DNA of 64,000 bases from Exiguobacterium sp. Helios (GCF_014524545.1 NZ_CP053557.1:521501-585500); one strand, 5' to 3'. Shown: positions 1-8,900, numbered from the stretch's first letter. Program-made: numbers and translations. Notes: generated from the letters alone by a model not told the origin.

Positions 1-1
1 T

Positions 2-250
2 TCCGGTTCTGCCGGCGGACAACAGACGGACCTCGATTTTCGAATGCTGTACCTGAAGCACTTAACATTTTACGGCTCAGTGCTTGGAACGCGTGACGAG
101 TTCGGACGGATGCTTGAAGCGATTGCTGACGGTAAACTCGAACCGGTCATTGATCGGACGTTTCCGCTTGAGAAAGCGGCGGCAGCCCAGTCGTATTTTA
201 AAGAGACAGGCAAACTCGGGAAAATCGTGTTGATACTGAAGGCGGATTGA
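2..250 (+). CDS. C-terminal part of a zinc-type alcohol dehydrogenase/quinone oxidoreductase (partial)
   Basis: The reading frame is open from the left edge of the window, so only about 82 C-terminal residues are visible. The segment GKLEPVIDRTFPLEKA followed by a final GKIVLIL strand is typical of the last helix and strand of medium-chain dehydrogenase/reductase proteins, which reduce quinones or aldehydes with NAD(P)H. An ATG at 44 is internal to the frame, not the start. The catalytic and cofactor-binding parts lie outside the window, so substrate cannot be judged. A second, complete member of this superfamily is at 11424-12353. Confidence 0.8.
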   Translation, partial: SGSAGGQQTDLDFRMLYLKHLTFYGSVLGTRDEFGRMLEAIADGKLEPVIDRTFPLEKAAAAQSYFKETGKLGKIVLILKAD

Positions 251-304
251 AGCCTATAGTTTTCTTTCTGGAGGAGTCTTGGGAAGCGAATAAATTCTCG
301 ATAA

Positions 305-347
305 TTCAAAGAGGACACCGGAATTGAAATCCGGTGTCCTCTTTGAA
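305..347. terminator. Bidirectional terminator between convergent genes
   Basis: A perfect 18-bp inverted repeat (305-322 with 330-347) encloses a 7-nt loop. It sits between the plus-strand dehydrogenase end and the minus-strand gene at 406-750. There is no strong T-run on either side, so termination efficiency is uncertain. Confidence 0.7.
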
Positions 348-405
348 TATGAAGAGTGACGCATCCGTCATCCTTATTTTTTAGAGATAGTTACAGGAAA
401 GAGTA

Positions 406-750
406 TTACACTGCTGATTGTGAAGTCGGAGTTTCAGATAACAACTTTGCATGAATTCCACGTTGTTTTAATGCTTGTTGGAATGAATGGTCAATCGGAC
501 GATAGCCTTTTTCGATTAAATCATTGATGTAAATTTTATTGTATAAGAAAGAAAAGACGATATTGACAATCCATCCCCCGAAACCGGCAGTCAAAAGTGT
601 AGTGACGATACCGACAATCAATTGAATCAATCCCCATTTAATATCGCCTCGGAAAAATGCTGGAAAGAATCCAAAAAAGAATGTTGTCCATGAGAATCCT
701 GCTTTTACTTCTTTAATTAAGCCGCTTGAATGTTGTAAAATTCCGTTCAA
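406..750 (-). CDS. Small integral membrane protein, DUF2628/HrgC-like
   Basis: A protein of about 114 residues with two or three hydrophobic stretches. The segment [19 protein letters not shown] is the hallmark of DUF2628/HrgC-type membrane proteins of unknown function. A TTG at 756 is only three bases from the AGGAGG at 760-765, so the in-frame TTG at 750, nine bases away, is the better start. The C-terminal part (residues 75-114) is hydrophilic. No neighbour suggests a role; it is convergent with the gene at the left edge and divergent from fadF. Confidence 0.7.
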   Translation of the reverse strand: MNGILQHSSGLIKEVKAGFSWTTFFFGFFPAFFRGDIKWGLIQLIVGIVTTLLTAGFGGWIVNIVFSFLYNKIYINDLIEKGYRPIDHSFQQALKQRGIHAKLLSETPTSQSAV

Positions 751-879
751 AGCCAATTACCTCCTACAAAATATACATATATTAGAACTTTTTAATTTTA
801 ACCTACTTATTTTTCAATTTAAACGGTTTTTTTGTAAGGTATAGTCAATGATTAAGATAGAAGAAAAAACAGTAAAATA

Positions 880-899
880 ATGAATGAATAGTCATTCAT
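880..899. promoter_or_regulatory. FadR-type operator upstream of fadF
   Basis: A palindrome, TGAATGA-ATAG-TCATTCA (881-898), matches the form of the Bacillus FadR box (TGAATGAMTANTCATTCA), the target of the TetR-family repressor of fatty-acid degradation. It overlaps the likely -35 region; a TATACT-like -10 follows at about 907-912. The match is seen in the sequence; control by FadR and release by long-chain acyl-CoA are inferred from the Bacillus subtilis regulon, which includes fadF. Confidence 0.8.
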
Positions 900-952
900 T
901 ATATGCTATACTCATATCAAATAATGGCTTTAGGGGGAAAGGGGCTTGTTTT

Positions 953-3085
953 ATGGGGACATTTTTACTGATTAACTGGATCGCCTTCCTGCTTGTCGCA
1001 GGGTACGCGGGCTATTTATTCGTGACGCTCGTCAAGAGTCGGTACGAGGCGATTCGCCGGGGGAAAAAAGCGGAATGGACGCTGACGAACAAAGAACGTC
1101 TGAACGCTGTTCTCGTCAATGTCTTTGGGCAAAAGAAACTGCTGAAGGACAAGAAAAGCGGGACGATTCATGTCATGATGTTTTACGGATTTTTACTCGT
1201 TCAATTTGGAGCGATTGATTTCATCTGGAAGGGGCTCGCAGTCGGACAACGCTTCCCGCACATCCCGCTCGGTCCACTGTATCCGATTTTTACATTTTTC
1301 CAGGAAATCGTTATGCTCGTCATTCTGGTGGCGGTCGTTTGGGGATTCTACCGCCGCTATGTTGAAAAATTGGTCCGTCTGAAACGGAACTTCATGGCCG
1401 GTCTTGCCTTGATTTTCATCGGCGGTCTGATGGTCGCTGTTCTGTTCGGAAACGGATTTTTCTTAGTTTATGAAAATCATTCCACGTTCGGTGAACCGGT
1501 CGCGTCGGCGATTGCCTTCCTATTCAGCTGGGTGCCGCAACAAGTCGCCTTTGGATTGTTTGTCTTCTTCTGGTGGGCGCACTTGCTGTTCTTACTCAGC
1601 TTCATGGTCTATATCCCGCAAGGCAAACACGCCCACCTGATTGCCGGAACAGCCAATGTCTGGCTTGGCCGGACATCAAAAGTCGGACGGATCACGCCCA
1701 TCGATCTGTCAGTCATGGAAGAAGCAGAAGATGACGAGGCGGAGTTCAGTTTCGGGGTTAACCGGATCGAAGATTTTAATCAAAAACAACTCGTCGATTT
1801 ATATGCCTGTGTCGAATGCGGCCGCTGTACGAATATGTGCCCGGCCAGCGGAACAGGAAAAATGCTGTCACCGATGGACCTGATCGTTAAACTTCGTGAT
1901 CACCTCAACATGAAAACGGCAGCGATCACGCAAAAGTCACCGTGGGCACCGGCTTTCGCCTTTGGAGGATCACAAGGCAATCAAATTGCGTCACTTGCCG
2001 CAGCCGGACAGATGGATGTCGTCCCGGATTCTTTAATCGGCAACGTTATCACGGAAGAAGAAATTTGGGCGTGTACGACATGCCGGAACTGTGAAGATCA
2101 ATGTCCGGTCATGAATGAACACGTCGATAAAATCATCGATCTCCGTCGTCACCTCGTGATGATGGAAGGGAAAATGGATCCTGAGATGCAACGGACGATG
2201 GCGAATATCGAACGCCAGGGGAATCCATGGGGCATGAACCGGAAGGAACGCGAAAACTGGCGCAAGACGCGCGAAGAGCTGGTCGTGCCGACAGCAAAAG
2301 AAAAGAAAAAAGCCGGCGAAACGTTCGAATACCTCTTCTGGGTCGGCGCGATGGGCTCGTACGACAGCCGCAGTCAGAAAATCGCGATGGCGTTTGCACG
2401 GATCCTGAATGAAGCGGACATCTCGTTTGCGATTCTCGGAAACGATGAGAAAAACTCAGGCGATACACCACGCCGGATCGGAAACGAAGTTCTGTTCCAG
2501 GAACTGGCGGAAGCAAACATCAAATCGTTTGAGAAATATGACGTCAAAAAAATCGTCACGATTGATCCGCATGCGTACAATACATTCAAAAACGAGTATC
2601 CTGACTTTGGTCTCAGCCCGGATGTTGAAGTCTATCACCATACCGAGCTGCTCGCGCGGTTGATTGACGACAAAAGGATTACACCAACCCATGAGGTCAG
2701 TGAACGGGTCGTCTATCATGATTCGTGTTACCTCGGTCGTTACAATGATATTTATGACGCACCACGCTACATCCTGGAGAAAATTCCGGGCATCACACTG
2801 GTCGAAACGGAACGCAACCGCGAAAAAGGTATGTGTTGCGGAGCCGGCGGCGGTATGATGTGGCAGGAAGAAAAAGTCGGCGCCCGGGTGAACGTCGCCC
2901 GGACGGAACAGTTGTTGACGGTCCAACCGTCCGTCATCGGATCTGCTTGTCCGTACTGCCTGACGATGCTCAGCGACGGAACGAAGGCGAAAGAAGTCGA
3001 CGAGCAGGTTGCGACGTATGATGTCGTCGAACTGCTCGAACGGTCAATCGTCGGAACACCGATGAAGGAAGCGGTAACAAACTAA
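953..3085 (+). CDS. fadF: FadF-like membrane-anchored iron-sulfur oxidoreductase
   Basis: A protein of 710 residues. The N-terminal ~250 residues carry several membrane helices like a cytochrome b/nitrate reductase gamma subunit. Two 4Fe-4S motifs follow, CVECGRCTNMCP and CTTCRNCEDQCP. The C-terminal part has paired cysteine-rich (CCG) domains, including DSCYLGRYND, MCCGAGGGMMW and ACPYC. This is the layout of FadF (YwjF), thought to pass electrons from acyl-CoA dehydrogenase/ETF to the membrane quinone pool during beta-oxidation. The ATG at 953 is chosen because AGGGGGAAAGGGG lies just upstream; an in-frame ATG at 884 lies inside the FadR box. The gene is monocistronic here and no acyl-CoA dehydrogenase is adjacent. 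Confidence 0.87.
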   Translation: MGTFLLINWIAFLLVAGYAGYLFVTLVKSRYEAIRRGKKAEWTLTNKERLNAVLVNVFGQKKLLKDKKSGTIHVMMFYGFLLVQFGAIDFIWKGLAVGQRFPHIPLGPLYPIFTFFQEIVMLVILVAVVWGFYRRYVEKLVRLKRNFMAGLALIFIGGLMVAVLFGNGFFLVYENHSTFGEPVASAIAFLFSWVPQQVAFGLFVFFWWAHLLFLLSFMVYIPQGKHAHLIAGTANVWLGRTSKVGRITPIDLSVMEEAEDDEAEFSFGVNRIEDFNQKQLVDLYACVECGRCTNMCPASGTGKMLSPMDLIVKLRDHLNMKTAAITQKSPWAPAFAFGGSQGNQIASLAAAGQMDVVPDSLIGNVITEEEIWACTTCRNCEDQCPVMNEHVDKIIDLRRHLVMMEGKMDPEMQRTMANIERQGNPWGMNRKERENWRKTREELVVPTAKEKKKAGETFEYLFWVGAMGSYDSRSQKIAMAFARILNEADISFAILGNDEKNSGDTPRRIGNEVLFQELAEANIKSFEKYDVKKIVTIDPHAYNTFKNEYPDFGLSPDVEVYHHTELLARLIDDKRITPTHEVSERVVYHDSCYLGRYNDIYDAPRYILEKIPGITLVETERNREKGMCCGAGGGMMWQEEKVGARVNVARTEQLLTVQPSVIGSACPYCLTMLSDGTKAKEVDEQVATYDVVELLERSIVGTPMKEAVTN

Positions 3086-3112
3086 GTTCAAAAAATAGCT
3101 TGAGCAAACGGA

Positions 3113-3144
3113 ACGTCTCCTCTGAGAAAGAGGAGGCGTTTTTT
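3113..3144 (+). terminator. Terminator of fadF
   Basis: An 11-bp stem (ACGTCTCCTCT with AGAGGAGGCGT, one G-U pair) is followed by a T-run at 3139-3144. Confidence 0.85.
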
Positions 3145-3167
3145 AAAGGCGCCTAATAAGCATAACG

Positions 3168-3197
3168 TTGTTGTGTACGGTTTAACCGTGGTATGAT
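3168..3197 (+). promoter_or_regulatory. Promoter of the MerR-corC unit
   Basis: TTGTTG at 3168-3173 and TATGAT at 3192-3197, separated by 18 bases. The -10 overlaps an ATG at 3193, which therefore cannot be the start of the MerR gene. Confidence 0.5.
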
Positions 3198-3243
3198 AAA
3201 AGCATTATTTAATGAGAGGGAGGTGAGGATCTTTGGGAAGGCG

Positions 3244-3621
3244 TTGCTTAAAATCGGTCAGGTCGCGGAGGCCACCGGCTTATCAAAACGGACCATCGAC
3301 TACTATACATCGCTCGGTTTATTAACAACAGAGCGGACACCGGCTGGTTATCGTTTGTATACGGAAGATGTCGTCCAGCATATTCAAAAGATTGAGTATT
3401 TAAAGACACAACGGCTGTCCCTGCAAGAGATTCTTGCTTTCTTCACCGAGCGTGAAGTCAAAACGGGTGATGCCATTTATCAGGAAGTACAGCAGCTTCA
3501 AGAAAGCGTCAATGGGCTCGAACAGCGTTTATTGCAATCGACCGACTATGAGAAACAGGAGATTCGTCTCGAACTGTCTCAACGTCTGACGTTGATTGCT
3601 TCCCTGATTGCGCAGCTGTAA
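3244..3621 (+). CDS. MerR-family transcriptional regulator
   Basis: A small regulator of about 125 residues. The N-terminal winged helix is typical of MerR (KIGQVAEATGLSKRTIDYYT, then GLL and AGYRLY), followed by a leucine-rich dimerisation helix. No cysteine pattern for metal binding is visible, so the effector is unknown. The start is ambiguous: GTG at 3223 overlaps the GGAGGTGA ribosome binding site, while TTG at 3244 gives the usual family N-terminus but lies 20 bases from GGAGG. The gene is 34 bases upstream of a CorC-type transporter and probably cotranscribed with it; MerR genes often control such an immediate neighbour. Confidence 0.8.
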   Translation: MLKIGQVAEATGLSKRTIDYYTSLGLLTTERTPAGYRLYTEDVVQHIQKIEYLKTQRLSLQEILAFFTEREVKTGDAIYQEVQQLQESVNGLEQRLLQSTDYEKQEIRLELSQRLTLIASLIAQL

Positions 3622-3630
3622 CAATAAAAT

Positions 3631-3658
3631 GGAGGTGACCCCTGTTTAGGGGATTTTG
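3631..3658 (+). promoter_or_regulatory. Ribosome binding site separated from a TTG start by a GC hairpin
   Basis: GGAGGTGA at 3631-3638 is followed directly by CCCC-TGTTTA-GGGG (3639-3652), then ATT and the TTG start at 3656. The linear distance from GGAGG to the start is 20 bases; if the four-pair stem forms, the effective spacing is about 6, which is optimal. The hairpin is seen in the sequence; its role in positioning the start codon is inferred. Confidence 0.55.
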
Positions 3659-4969
3659 GATACTATATTATTTATCAATTTATTTTTAGTGGTGTTATTG
3701 ATCATGTTGACCGCGTTTTTCGTCGGATCAGAGTTTGCGGTCGTTAAGGTACGGATGTCCCGTCTGGATCAAATGATTCAGGAAGGAAACAAAAGTGCCA
3801 TCCTGGCGAAAAAGATTGCCGGAGACCTCGATTATTACTTGTCTGCTTGTCAGCTGGGAATCACGGTGACAGCACTTGGTCTTGGGGCACTCGGTGAACC
3901 GACCGTCGAAAAAATCCTGCACCCGGTGTTTGATGAATTCGGTGTCTCGGCTGCGGTCTCGACCTTATTGTCGTTCGGGATTGCCTTTGTTTCCGTGACG
4001 TTCCTACACGTCGTCATCGGAGAACTGGCACCGAAGACACTTGCGATTCAATACGCGGAAAAGATGACGTTGTTGTTTGCCCGTCCACTGTACATTTTCG
4101 GGAAAATCATGTATCCGTTCATTTGGTTACTCAATGGTTCGGCCCGCTTTTTCCTTGGATTATTCGGTGTCAAACCGGCTGGTCATGAACAAGCCCACTC
4201 AGAAGATGAATTGAAAATCATCATGGCACAAAGTTTTCAAAGCGGAGAAATCAATCAGACGGAACTCGCACTGATGCAGAACGTGTTTGCGTTTGACGAG
4301 CATGTCGTCAAAGATTTGATGGTGCCGCGGATGCGAATGGCGACGATCTCAGAACGGTTGTCAAAAGACGAGCTGATGGAAATCTTCATGGATAATCCAT
4401 TTACCCGTTATCCGGTGACGGAAGAAAATGATAAAGACCGGATTCTTGGTTATGTCAACGTCAAGGAGATGTTGACGGACTTCGCCAACGGAAACAATCA
4501 TCCGGTTACACATTACGTGAAGGATTTACCGGTCGTCTCGGAAGTCACGTCGCTGCAGGACACGTTGCGAAAGATGAAGAAAACACGCTCGCATATCGTA
4601 TTGGTCGTCGACGAATACGGCGGAACGGCCGGAATCGTCGCGATGGAAGACTTACTCGAAGAAATCGTCGGTGAAATTCGCGACGAGTTTGATACGGATG
4701 AAGTCGAAGAAATCCAGGAGTTGCCGAACAATGAATACCTCGTTGCCGGTACCGTGTTGCTTGAAGATCTCGAAGACCGATTCGGTTTGACGTTTACGAA
4801 CGATGAAGACGTCGATACGATCGGTGGTTGGATTCAGATGCACAACATCGATCTGCAACCGGGAGAACACATTGATACGGAATCCTTCTCAGTCGAAGTG
4901 ATGGAGATGGAGAACTATCAAATCAACCAGATCAAATTGTGGTTACACCCGCTCGAACGAGCAGAATAA
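3656..4969 (+). CDS. CorC/TlyC (HlyC) family CNNM-type transporter protein
   Basis: 437 residues. An N-terminal CNNM/DUF21 region with three to four membrane helices (LTAFFVGSEFAVVKVRMSRL near the start; LGLGALGEPTVEKIL further in) precedes a CBS-domain pair (about 205-330; LMVPRMRMATI, then VVDEYGGTAGIVAMEDLLEE) and a C-terminal CorC_HlyC domain ending at IKLWL. Proteins of this class are implicated in magnesium or divalent cation efflux; the substrate here cannot be read from sequence. The TTG start gives the standard N-terminus (M-D-T-I-L). It follows the MerR gene in one unit and ends with a strong terminator. Confidence 0.88.
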   Translation: MDTILFINLFLVVLLIMLTAFFVGSEFAVVKVRMSRLDQMIQEGNKSAILAKKIAGDLDYYLSACQLGITVTALGLGALGEPTVEKILHPVFDEFGVSAAVSTLLSFGIAFVSVTFLHVVIGELAPKTLAIQYAEKMTLLFARPLYIFGKIMYPFIWLLNGSARFFLGLFGVKPAGHEQAHSEDELKIIMAQSFQSGEINQTELALMQNVFAFDEHVVKDLMVPRMRMATISERLSKDELMEIFMDNPFTRYPVTEENDKDRILGYVNVKEMLTDFANGNNHPVTHYVKDLPVVSEVTSLQDTLRKMKKTRSHIVLVVDEYGGTAGIVAMEDLLEEIVGEIRDEFDTDEVEEIQELPNNEYLVAGTVLLEDLEDRFGLTFTNDEDVDTIGGWIQMHNIDLQPGEHIDTESFSVEVMEMENYQINQIKLWLHPLERAE

Positions 4970-4975
4970 TCCGAA

Positions 4976-5012
4976 GTGTCTTTCGTCTCGTACGAAAGAC
5001 GCTTTTTTTTTC
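4976..5012 (+). terminator. Terminator of the CorC gene
   Basis: An 11-bp stem (4976-4986 with 4992-5002, one G-U pair), 5-nt loop and a nine-base T-run. Confidence 0.9.
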
Positions 5013-5145
5013 GGTAAGACGTCAGTCGGAAAATGAAGTTTAAAACGAATGTGCAAAGAATGAACACGTTGGTAGGGAAACGGGGGCGGGAGCGGGAAAG
5101 AGTAAGGAGAGGAAAGATTATTTTTTCTGAGAAGGGAGACGTCCA

Positions 5146-6828
5146 GTGCTCGAGCAAATCCCGTTTTTACTCAGCCGCTTAGGCATGTTAGCCTTATTGG
5201 CTTTTTTATTGTCACAATGGCGCATATCACGCCATTTGTTTCAAACGTCGTCGCGCCGCAGTCATCGTTTTATTTTACTGAGTGTGTTTGTCGTATCGGG
5301 TATTTTGATGAACTATGCCGGAATTGGTCTTTCGGCTGATAAGACGATTGATCCGTTACTCGGGTTAGCCGTTTCACCGGAGCAATGGATTGTCGACACC
5401 CGATTGACGATCATCGTCACCAGCGGTCTGCTGGGGGGACCGCTCGTCGGTGGTGTGACCGGTTTGCTGGTCGGATTTCACCGCTATTATCTTGGTGCAT
5501 CCGGTGCGGAATCAGCCTGGATCATTGCGGTCGGAACCGGATTGTTGAGTGGGATGTACAGCCGCCAGTGGAGCAGGAAAGACGGCTATTCCCTGCTCCA
5601 ACCGATTGGCATCGTCTTAAGTGCCGTCATCCTCGATATTGGAGTCGCATTGATTTTGGCACCGGACCAGGCGCGTGTGTTGGAGTTGACACGTCAAGCT
5701 GTCTTCCCGATGTTATTTACGAATGCAGTCGGAATCAGTGTCTTCATCGCCATCTTACGGACGCAATTAAGGCTCGAGAACGAATTGTTCGTTCGCGAAT
5801 CCGCACGTTCCTATCGTTTACTGGATGCGATTCGTCCGCTACGTAAAAATGGCATGACGGTTGATGTCGCCCGGCAAATCGGATCGACCATCCTGGAAGA
5901 AACGAAAATCAACCGGGTCGTTTTACTTGGACCGGATGGGATTTTAGCCGATGTCCGGACGGGACACGATACAGCCGATTTATTCCAGCATCAGACGATT
6001 TTGGACTGGGTGGAGACAGCTGTCGTTTACCGGTCGGAAGATGAGTTGACGCGTCAAATCGTCTCGTTTCATCCACTACTCATCGAGGGCAAGAAAGCGG
6101 GCATCGTCTGTTGGTTTCCGGCTCATCTGTTCGATGATACGATGGAGTGGACGATGGAACAGTTGGTGGATCTCCTGGCACGCGAACTCGTCGTTCACCA
6201 AGAAGAGCAACTGAATCAATTTCCAAACACCAGCATCAAACCGATTCTGAGTCCGAACTATCTCCTCGGCATCGTCGATGAAATCCATCAGACAGCTGAT
6301 CCGGATACCCCGGTCAAACACCAACTCGAAGCGTTGCGACAGCTTCTTACGACCGCACGACGACTTGATCTGTATCCTTTGCGTGAAGAATTACTGACCT
6401 TAAAATCGTATCTGTCGCTGGAAGGAATCCGCCGACACCATCCATTGACACCGGCTGCGGTCACGATTGATTTGGATATCGAAACGGCCGTTGAAGAGCA
6501 TTTTGTTTTTCCGTTGCTCGTGACACAGCTTGTCGATAATGCGTTACGGCATGCGTTTCCCGAAAGCGGTCCGTATCACCGGATTGATGTTCGGGCATTT
6601 CAGGAAGAAACACACTGGATGCTTGAAGTATCGGACAATGGGGTCGGTGTACCGGCTGAATTCCTGAAACGCTGGAAGCAGGATAAAAAAACGGAAACGA
6701 GTAATTTATTTTTATTACGACGTGCTCTTCACCGGAGATACGGGGAACAGGCGAGTTGTACGATTCATTCACGCCCCGGTGGAACACACCTGAAACTGAT
6801 GTTGCCTCTTACGACCGACCAAGTGTAA
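5146..6828 (+). CDS. LytS-like sensor protein with a degenerate histidine-kinase module
   Basis: 560 residues from a GTG start preceded by GAAGGGAG. Residues 1-210 form a 5TM-5TMR_LYT-type membrane sensor. A GAF-like region follows (about 220-350), then a LytS/YehU-type kinase region. The N box (LVDNALRHAFP) and G1 box (SDNGVGVP) are present. At the H-box position, where the family has NPHFLFN, this protein has SPNYLLG, so the phospho-accepting histidine is Asn. The G2 glycines before the final helix are also missing (TSNLFLLRRAL). No LytTR response regulator is adjacent. It is therefore probably a non-phosphorylating or pseudo-kinase sensor; partner and signal are unknown. Confidence 0.8.
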   Translation: MLEQIPFLLSRLGMLALLAFLLSQWRISRHLFQTSSRRSHRFILLSVFVVSGILMNYAGIGLSADKTIDPLLGLAVSPEQWIVDTRLTIIVTSGLLGGPLVGGVTGLLVGFHRYYLGASGAESAWIIAVGTGLLSGMYSRQWSRKDGYSLLQPIGIVLSAVILDIGVALILAPDQARVLELTRQAVFPMLFTNAVGISVFIAILRTQLRLENELFVRESARSYRLLDAIRPLRKNGMTVDVARQIGSTILEETKINRVVLLGPDGILADVRTGHDTADLFQHQTILDWVETAVVYRSEDELTRQIVSFHPLLIEGKKAGIVCWFPAHLFDDTMEWTMEQLVDLLARELVVHQEEQLNQFPNTSIKPILSPNYLLGIVDEIHQTADPDTPVKHQLEALRQLLTTARRLDLYPLREELLTLKSYLSLEGIRRHHPLTPAAVTIDLDIETAVEEHFVFPLLVTQLVDNALRHAFPESGPYHRIDVRAFQEETHWMLEVSDNGVGVPAEFLKRWKQDKKTETSNLFLLRRALHRRYGEQASCTIHSRPGGTHLKLMLPLTTDQV

Positions 6829-6830
6829 TG

Positions 6831-6874
6831 ATCGTTCGATTCTGATTGCCGGAATCGGACGATTGTTTTTTTTT
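6831..6874 (+). terminator. Terminator of the LytS-like gene
   Basis: A 12-bp stem (6831-6842 with 6852-6863, one G-U pair) followed by a nine-base T-run interrupted by nothing after 6866. Confidence 0.88.
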
Positions 6875-6930
6875 AGCCAATCCTGGGTAAAAATGAAAGC
6901 AAGAGTAGATCGATACAGGAGGATAAGCGC

Positions 6931-7959
6931 ATGATTACAACAAAAGAAGTCGGGTTTTCCGGCGAGCAGCCGATCATCGCTTTTACATTGATGAATCGTA
7001 ACGGACACAGTGTGGAATTACTCAATTTGGGCGGGAAAATCACGGCAATCCGTGTTCCGGATCAACACGGGACCATCGAGAACGTCGTCCTGGCCTTTGA
7101 TGATATGGAAGAATATTTAGAGGATCCCCACCACTTGGGGGCAACAATCGGCCGGGTCGGCGGCCGGATTGCCAACGGTGCGTTTGCATTAGAAGGGATG
7201 AACTACATCCTGGAACAAAATGAAGGAGAACATCACCTTCACGGAGGAAGCGTCAACTGGTCGAACCGTTTTTTTGATTATGAAATCGACGGTGAACAGT
7301 TACATCTGCTCCTGACGAGCCCGGACGGAGAAAACGGTTATCCGGGTCAACTCGATGTCCGGTTGACGATTGACTGGACGGACGACGACGCTTTGATTCT
7401 GACGTACCACGCGACGACGACGGCCTCGACACCGTTCAGTCCGACGAACCACACGTATTTTAATTTGACGGGAAATGCGAAAACGACGATTGAGCAGCAC
7501 CGTCTCCGGATGGATGCCCCGTTTTACGTCCCGTTAAATGCAGAGTCCGTTCCGACAGGCGAGATTTTATCCGTCAACGAGACGGTCTTTGATTTCCGGA
7601 CAGCCCGCTCGTTGTATGAAGTGACACATGCGAGTGACGAAGCGTTGCGTCAGGCAGGCAGTGGTGTCGACCACCCGTTTTTATTAAAAGAAGGCGGTGA
7701 AATCGTCTTGGAGGAACCGGTCAGTGGTCGGATGTTACAGGTGAAAACCGATCAGCCGGGTGTCGTCGTCTATACCGGAAACCATTTGGCCGGTGAGTTT
7801 ACGATTGCCGGGCGACGGGCGACACCGTATCTCGGAATTTGTCTCGAAACACAAGGATTGCCGGACGCCATCAATCAGCCCGATTTTCCGTCTGTTGTTT
7901 TACGTGCCGGCGAGGTCTATGAAAAACGGACGACGTTCCAATTTAGTCGAGTGCAGTAA
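6931..7959 (+). CDS. galM: Aldose 1-epimerase (mutarotase)
   Basis: 342 residues, the usual family length, starting 11 bases after AGGAGG. It interconverts alpha and beta anomers of aldoses, feeding galactose or glucose metabolism in the cytosol. GRVGGRIANGAF, the HLHGG motif (EHHLHGGSVNWSNR) and NHTYFNL contain the conserved substrate-binding and catalytic histidines; the catalytic glutamate is likely in CLETQGLPDAINQP. It stands alone between terminated units, with no galactose operon nearby, so it is probably a housekeeping enzyme. Confidence 0.93.
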   Translation: MITTKEVGFSGEQPIIAFTLMNRNGHSVELLNLGGKITAIRVPDQHGTIENVVLAFDDMEEYLEDPHHLGATIGRVGGRIANGAFALEGMNYILEQNEGEHHLHGGSVNWSNRFFDYEIDGEQLHLLLTSPDGENGYPGQLDVRLTIDWTDDDALILTYHATTTASTPFSPTNHTYFNLTGNAKTTIEQHRLRMDAPFYVPLNAESVPTGEILSVNETVFDFRTARSLYEVTHASDEALRQAGSGVDHPFLLKEGGEIVLEEPVSGRMLQVKTDQPGVVVYTGNHLAGEFTIAGRRATPYLGICLETQGLPDAINQPDFPSVVLRAGEVYEKRTTFQFSRVQ

Positions 7960-8030
7960 CGTTTTTTTGCTGACATCCGAAGCGAATGTGGTAGGATAAA
8001 GCGAGAAGAATCTAACGGAGGCATAGGAAA

Positions 8031-8885
8031 ATGACTAAAATAGCATGGGTGACCGATAGTATGGCCTATTTCAAAAAAGAAGAGGCGGAAGCAATCGGTG
8101 TGAATGTCGTACCAATTCAAATCTTGCTTGGTGACACAGCCTACAATGAAGATACGATTACGGTCGAACGGTTGTTTCGGGCACTGGAAGCAGATAAAAA
8201 GCTGGTCGCCAAAACGTCACAACCGATTTTCGGGGAATTCGTCGGGACGTATGAACGCTTAAAAGAAGAAGGATACGACTGTGCGATTGCGGTCCACTGT
8301 ACGAACGGTCTGTCGAGTACGGTCCAAAGTTCCGCATCGGCAGCGGAAGCAGCAAGCTTCCCGGTCCACATCATCGATTCGCATACGGCGTTTGAAAATC
8401 AGCAGGAGTTCATCCGTTACGGGATGGCACTGGAAGCGGAAGGTAAGTCGGTCGAAGAGATTACGGCGGCTTTACAAGCGTTAGCGAAAAAAACGCACTT
8501 TTATATGATTGTCGGGAACATGGAGACGATGCGCCGGGGCGGACGTGTCTCGTCCGGTGATTTGTTCCTCGCAAACCTGCTCAGCATTAAACCGATCATC
8601 ACGACGGATGAATCGGGAAAAATCGTTCCGTTTAAAAAAGCCCGTTCCCTGAAAAAAGCCTACATCGAAATCATCAAACAGGTCGAAGAAGCGATGCGTC
8701 AGCATACGTTTTATAAAAACCGGATTTATGTCGCGACGACGATGGCACCTGAGATGGCAGCCGATTTACGGACACAGGTCGCAACAAAATTCCCGGAACT
8801 AACGGTGCTCGACGGCACGTTTGGTCCGGCCATCGGAACACACGCCGGTGCAGAAACCGTTGGCTTGTTCTGGCTGAATGACTAA
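8031..8885 (+). CDS. DegV-family fatty-acid-binding protein
   Basis: 284 residues; GGAGG lies 11 bases before the ATG. The N-terminal VTDSMAYF, the central HTAFENQ region and ETMRRGGRVS are family hallmarks. DegV (FakB-type) proteins bind a fatty acid and present it to the kinase FakA for incorporation into phospholipid. The usual VTDSTAD is here VTDSMAY, a mild deviation. No fakA gene is adjacent. A CTGACA/TAGGAT promoter-like pair lies in the 70 bases upstream. Confidence 0.88.
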   Translation: MTKIAWVTDSMAYFKKEEAEAIGVNVVPIQILLGDTAYNEDTITVERLFRALEADKKLVAKTSQPIFGEFVGTYERLKEEGYDCAIAVHCTNGLSSTVQSSASAAEAASFPVHIIDSHTAFENQQEFIRYGMALEAEGKSVEEITAALQALAKKTHFYMIVGNMETMRRGGRVSSGDLFLANLLSIKPIITTDESGKIVPFKKARSLKKAYIEIIKQVEEAMRQHTFYKNRIYVATTMAPEMAADLRTQVATKFPELTVLDGTFGPAIGTHAGAETVGLFWLND

Positions 8886-8900
8886 AAAATAAAAACGAAC

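Noticed and set aside
884-952. ATG at 884 as start of fadF
   Set aside because: It lies inside the FadR box and adds 23 residues; the ATG at 953 has an excellent ribosome binding site.
2133-2516. Long minus-strand frame inside fadF
   Set aside because: Arg/Ser/Pro-rich shadow of a clearly coding plus strand; same reasoning for other antisense frames within real genes.
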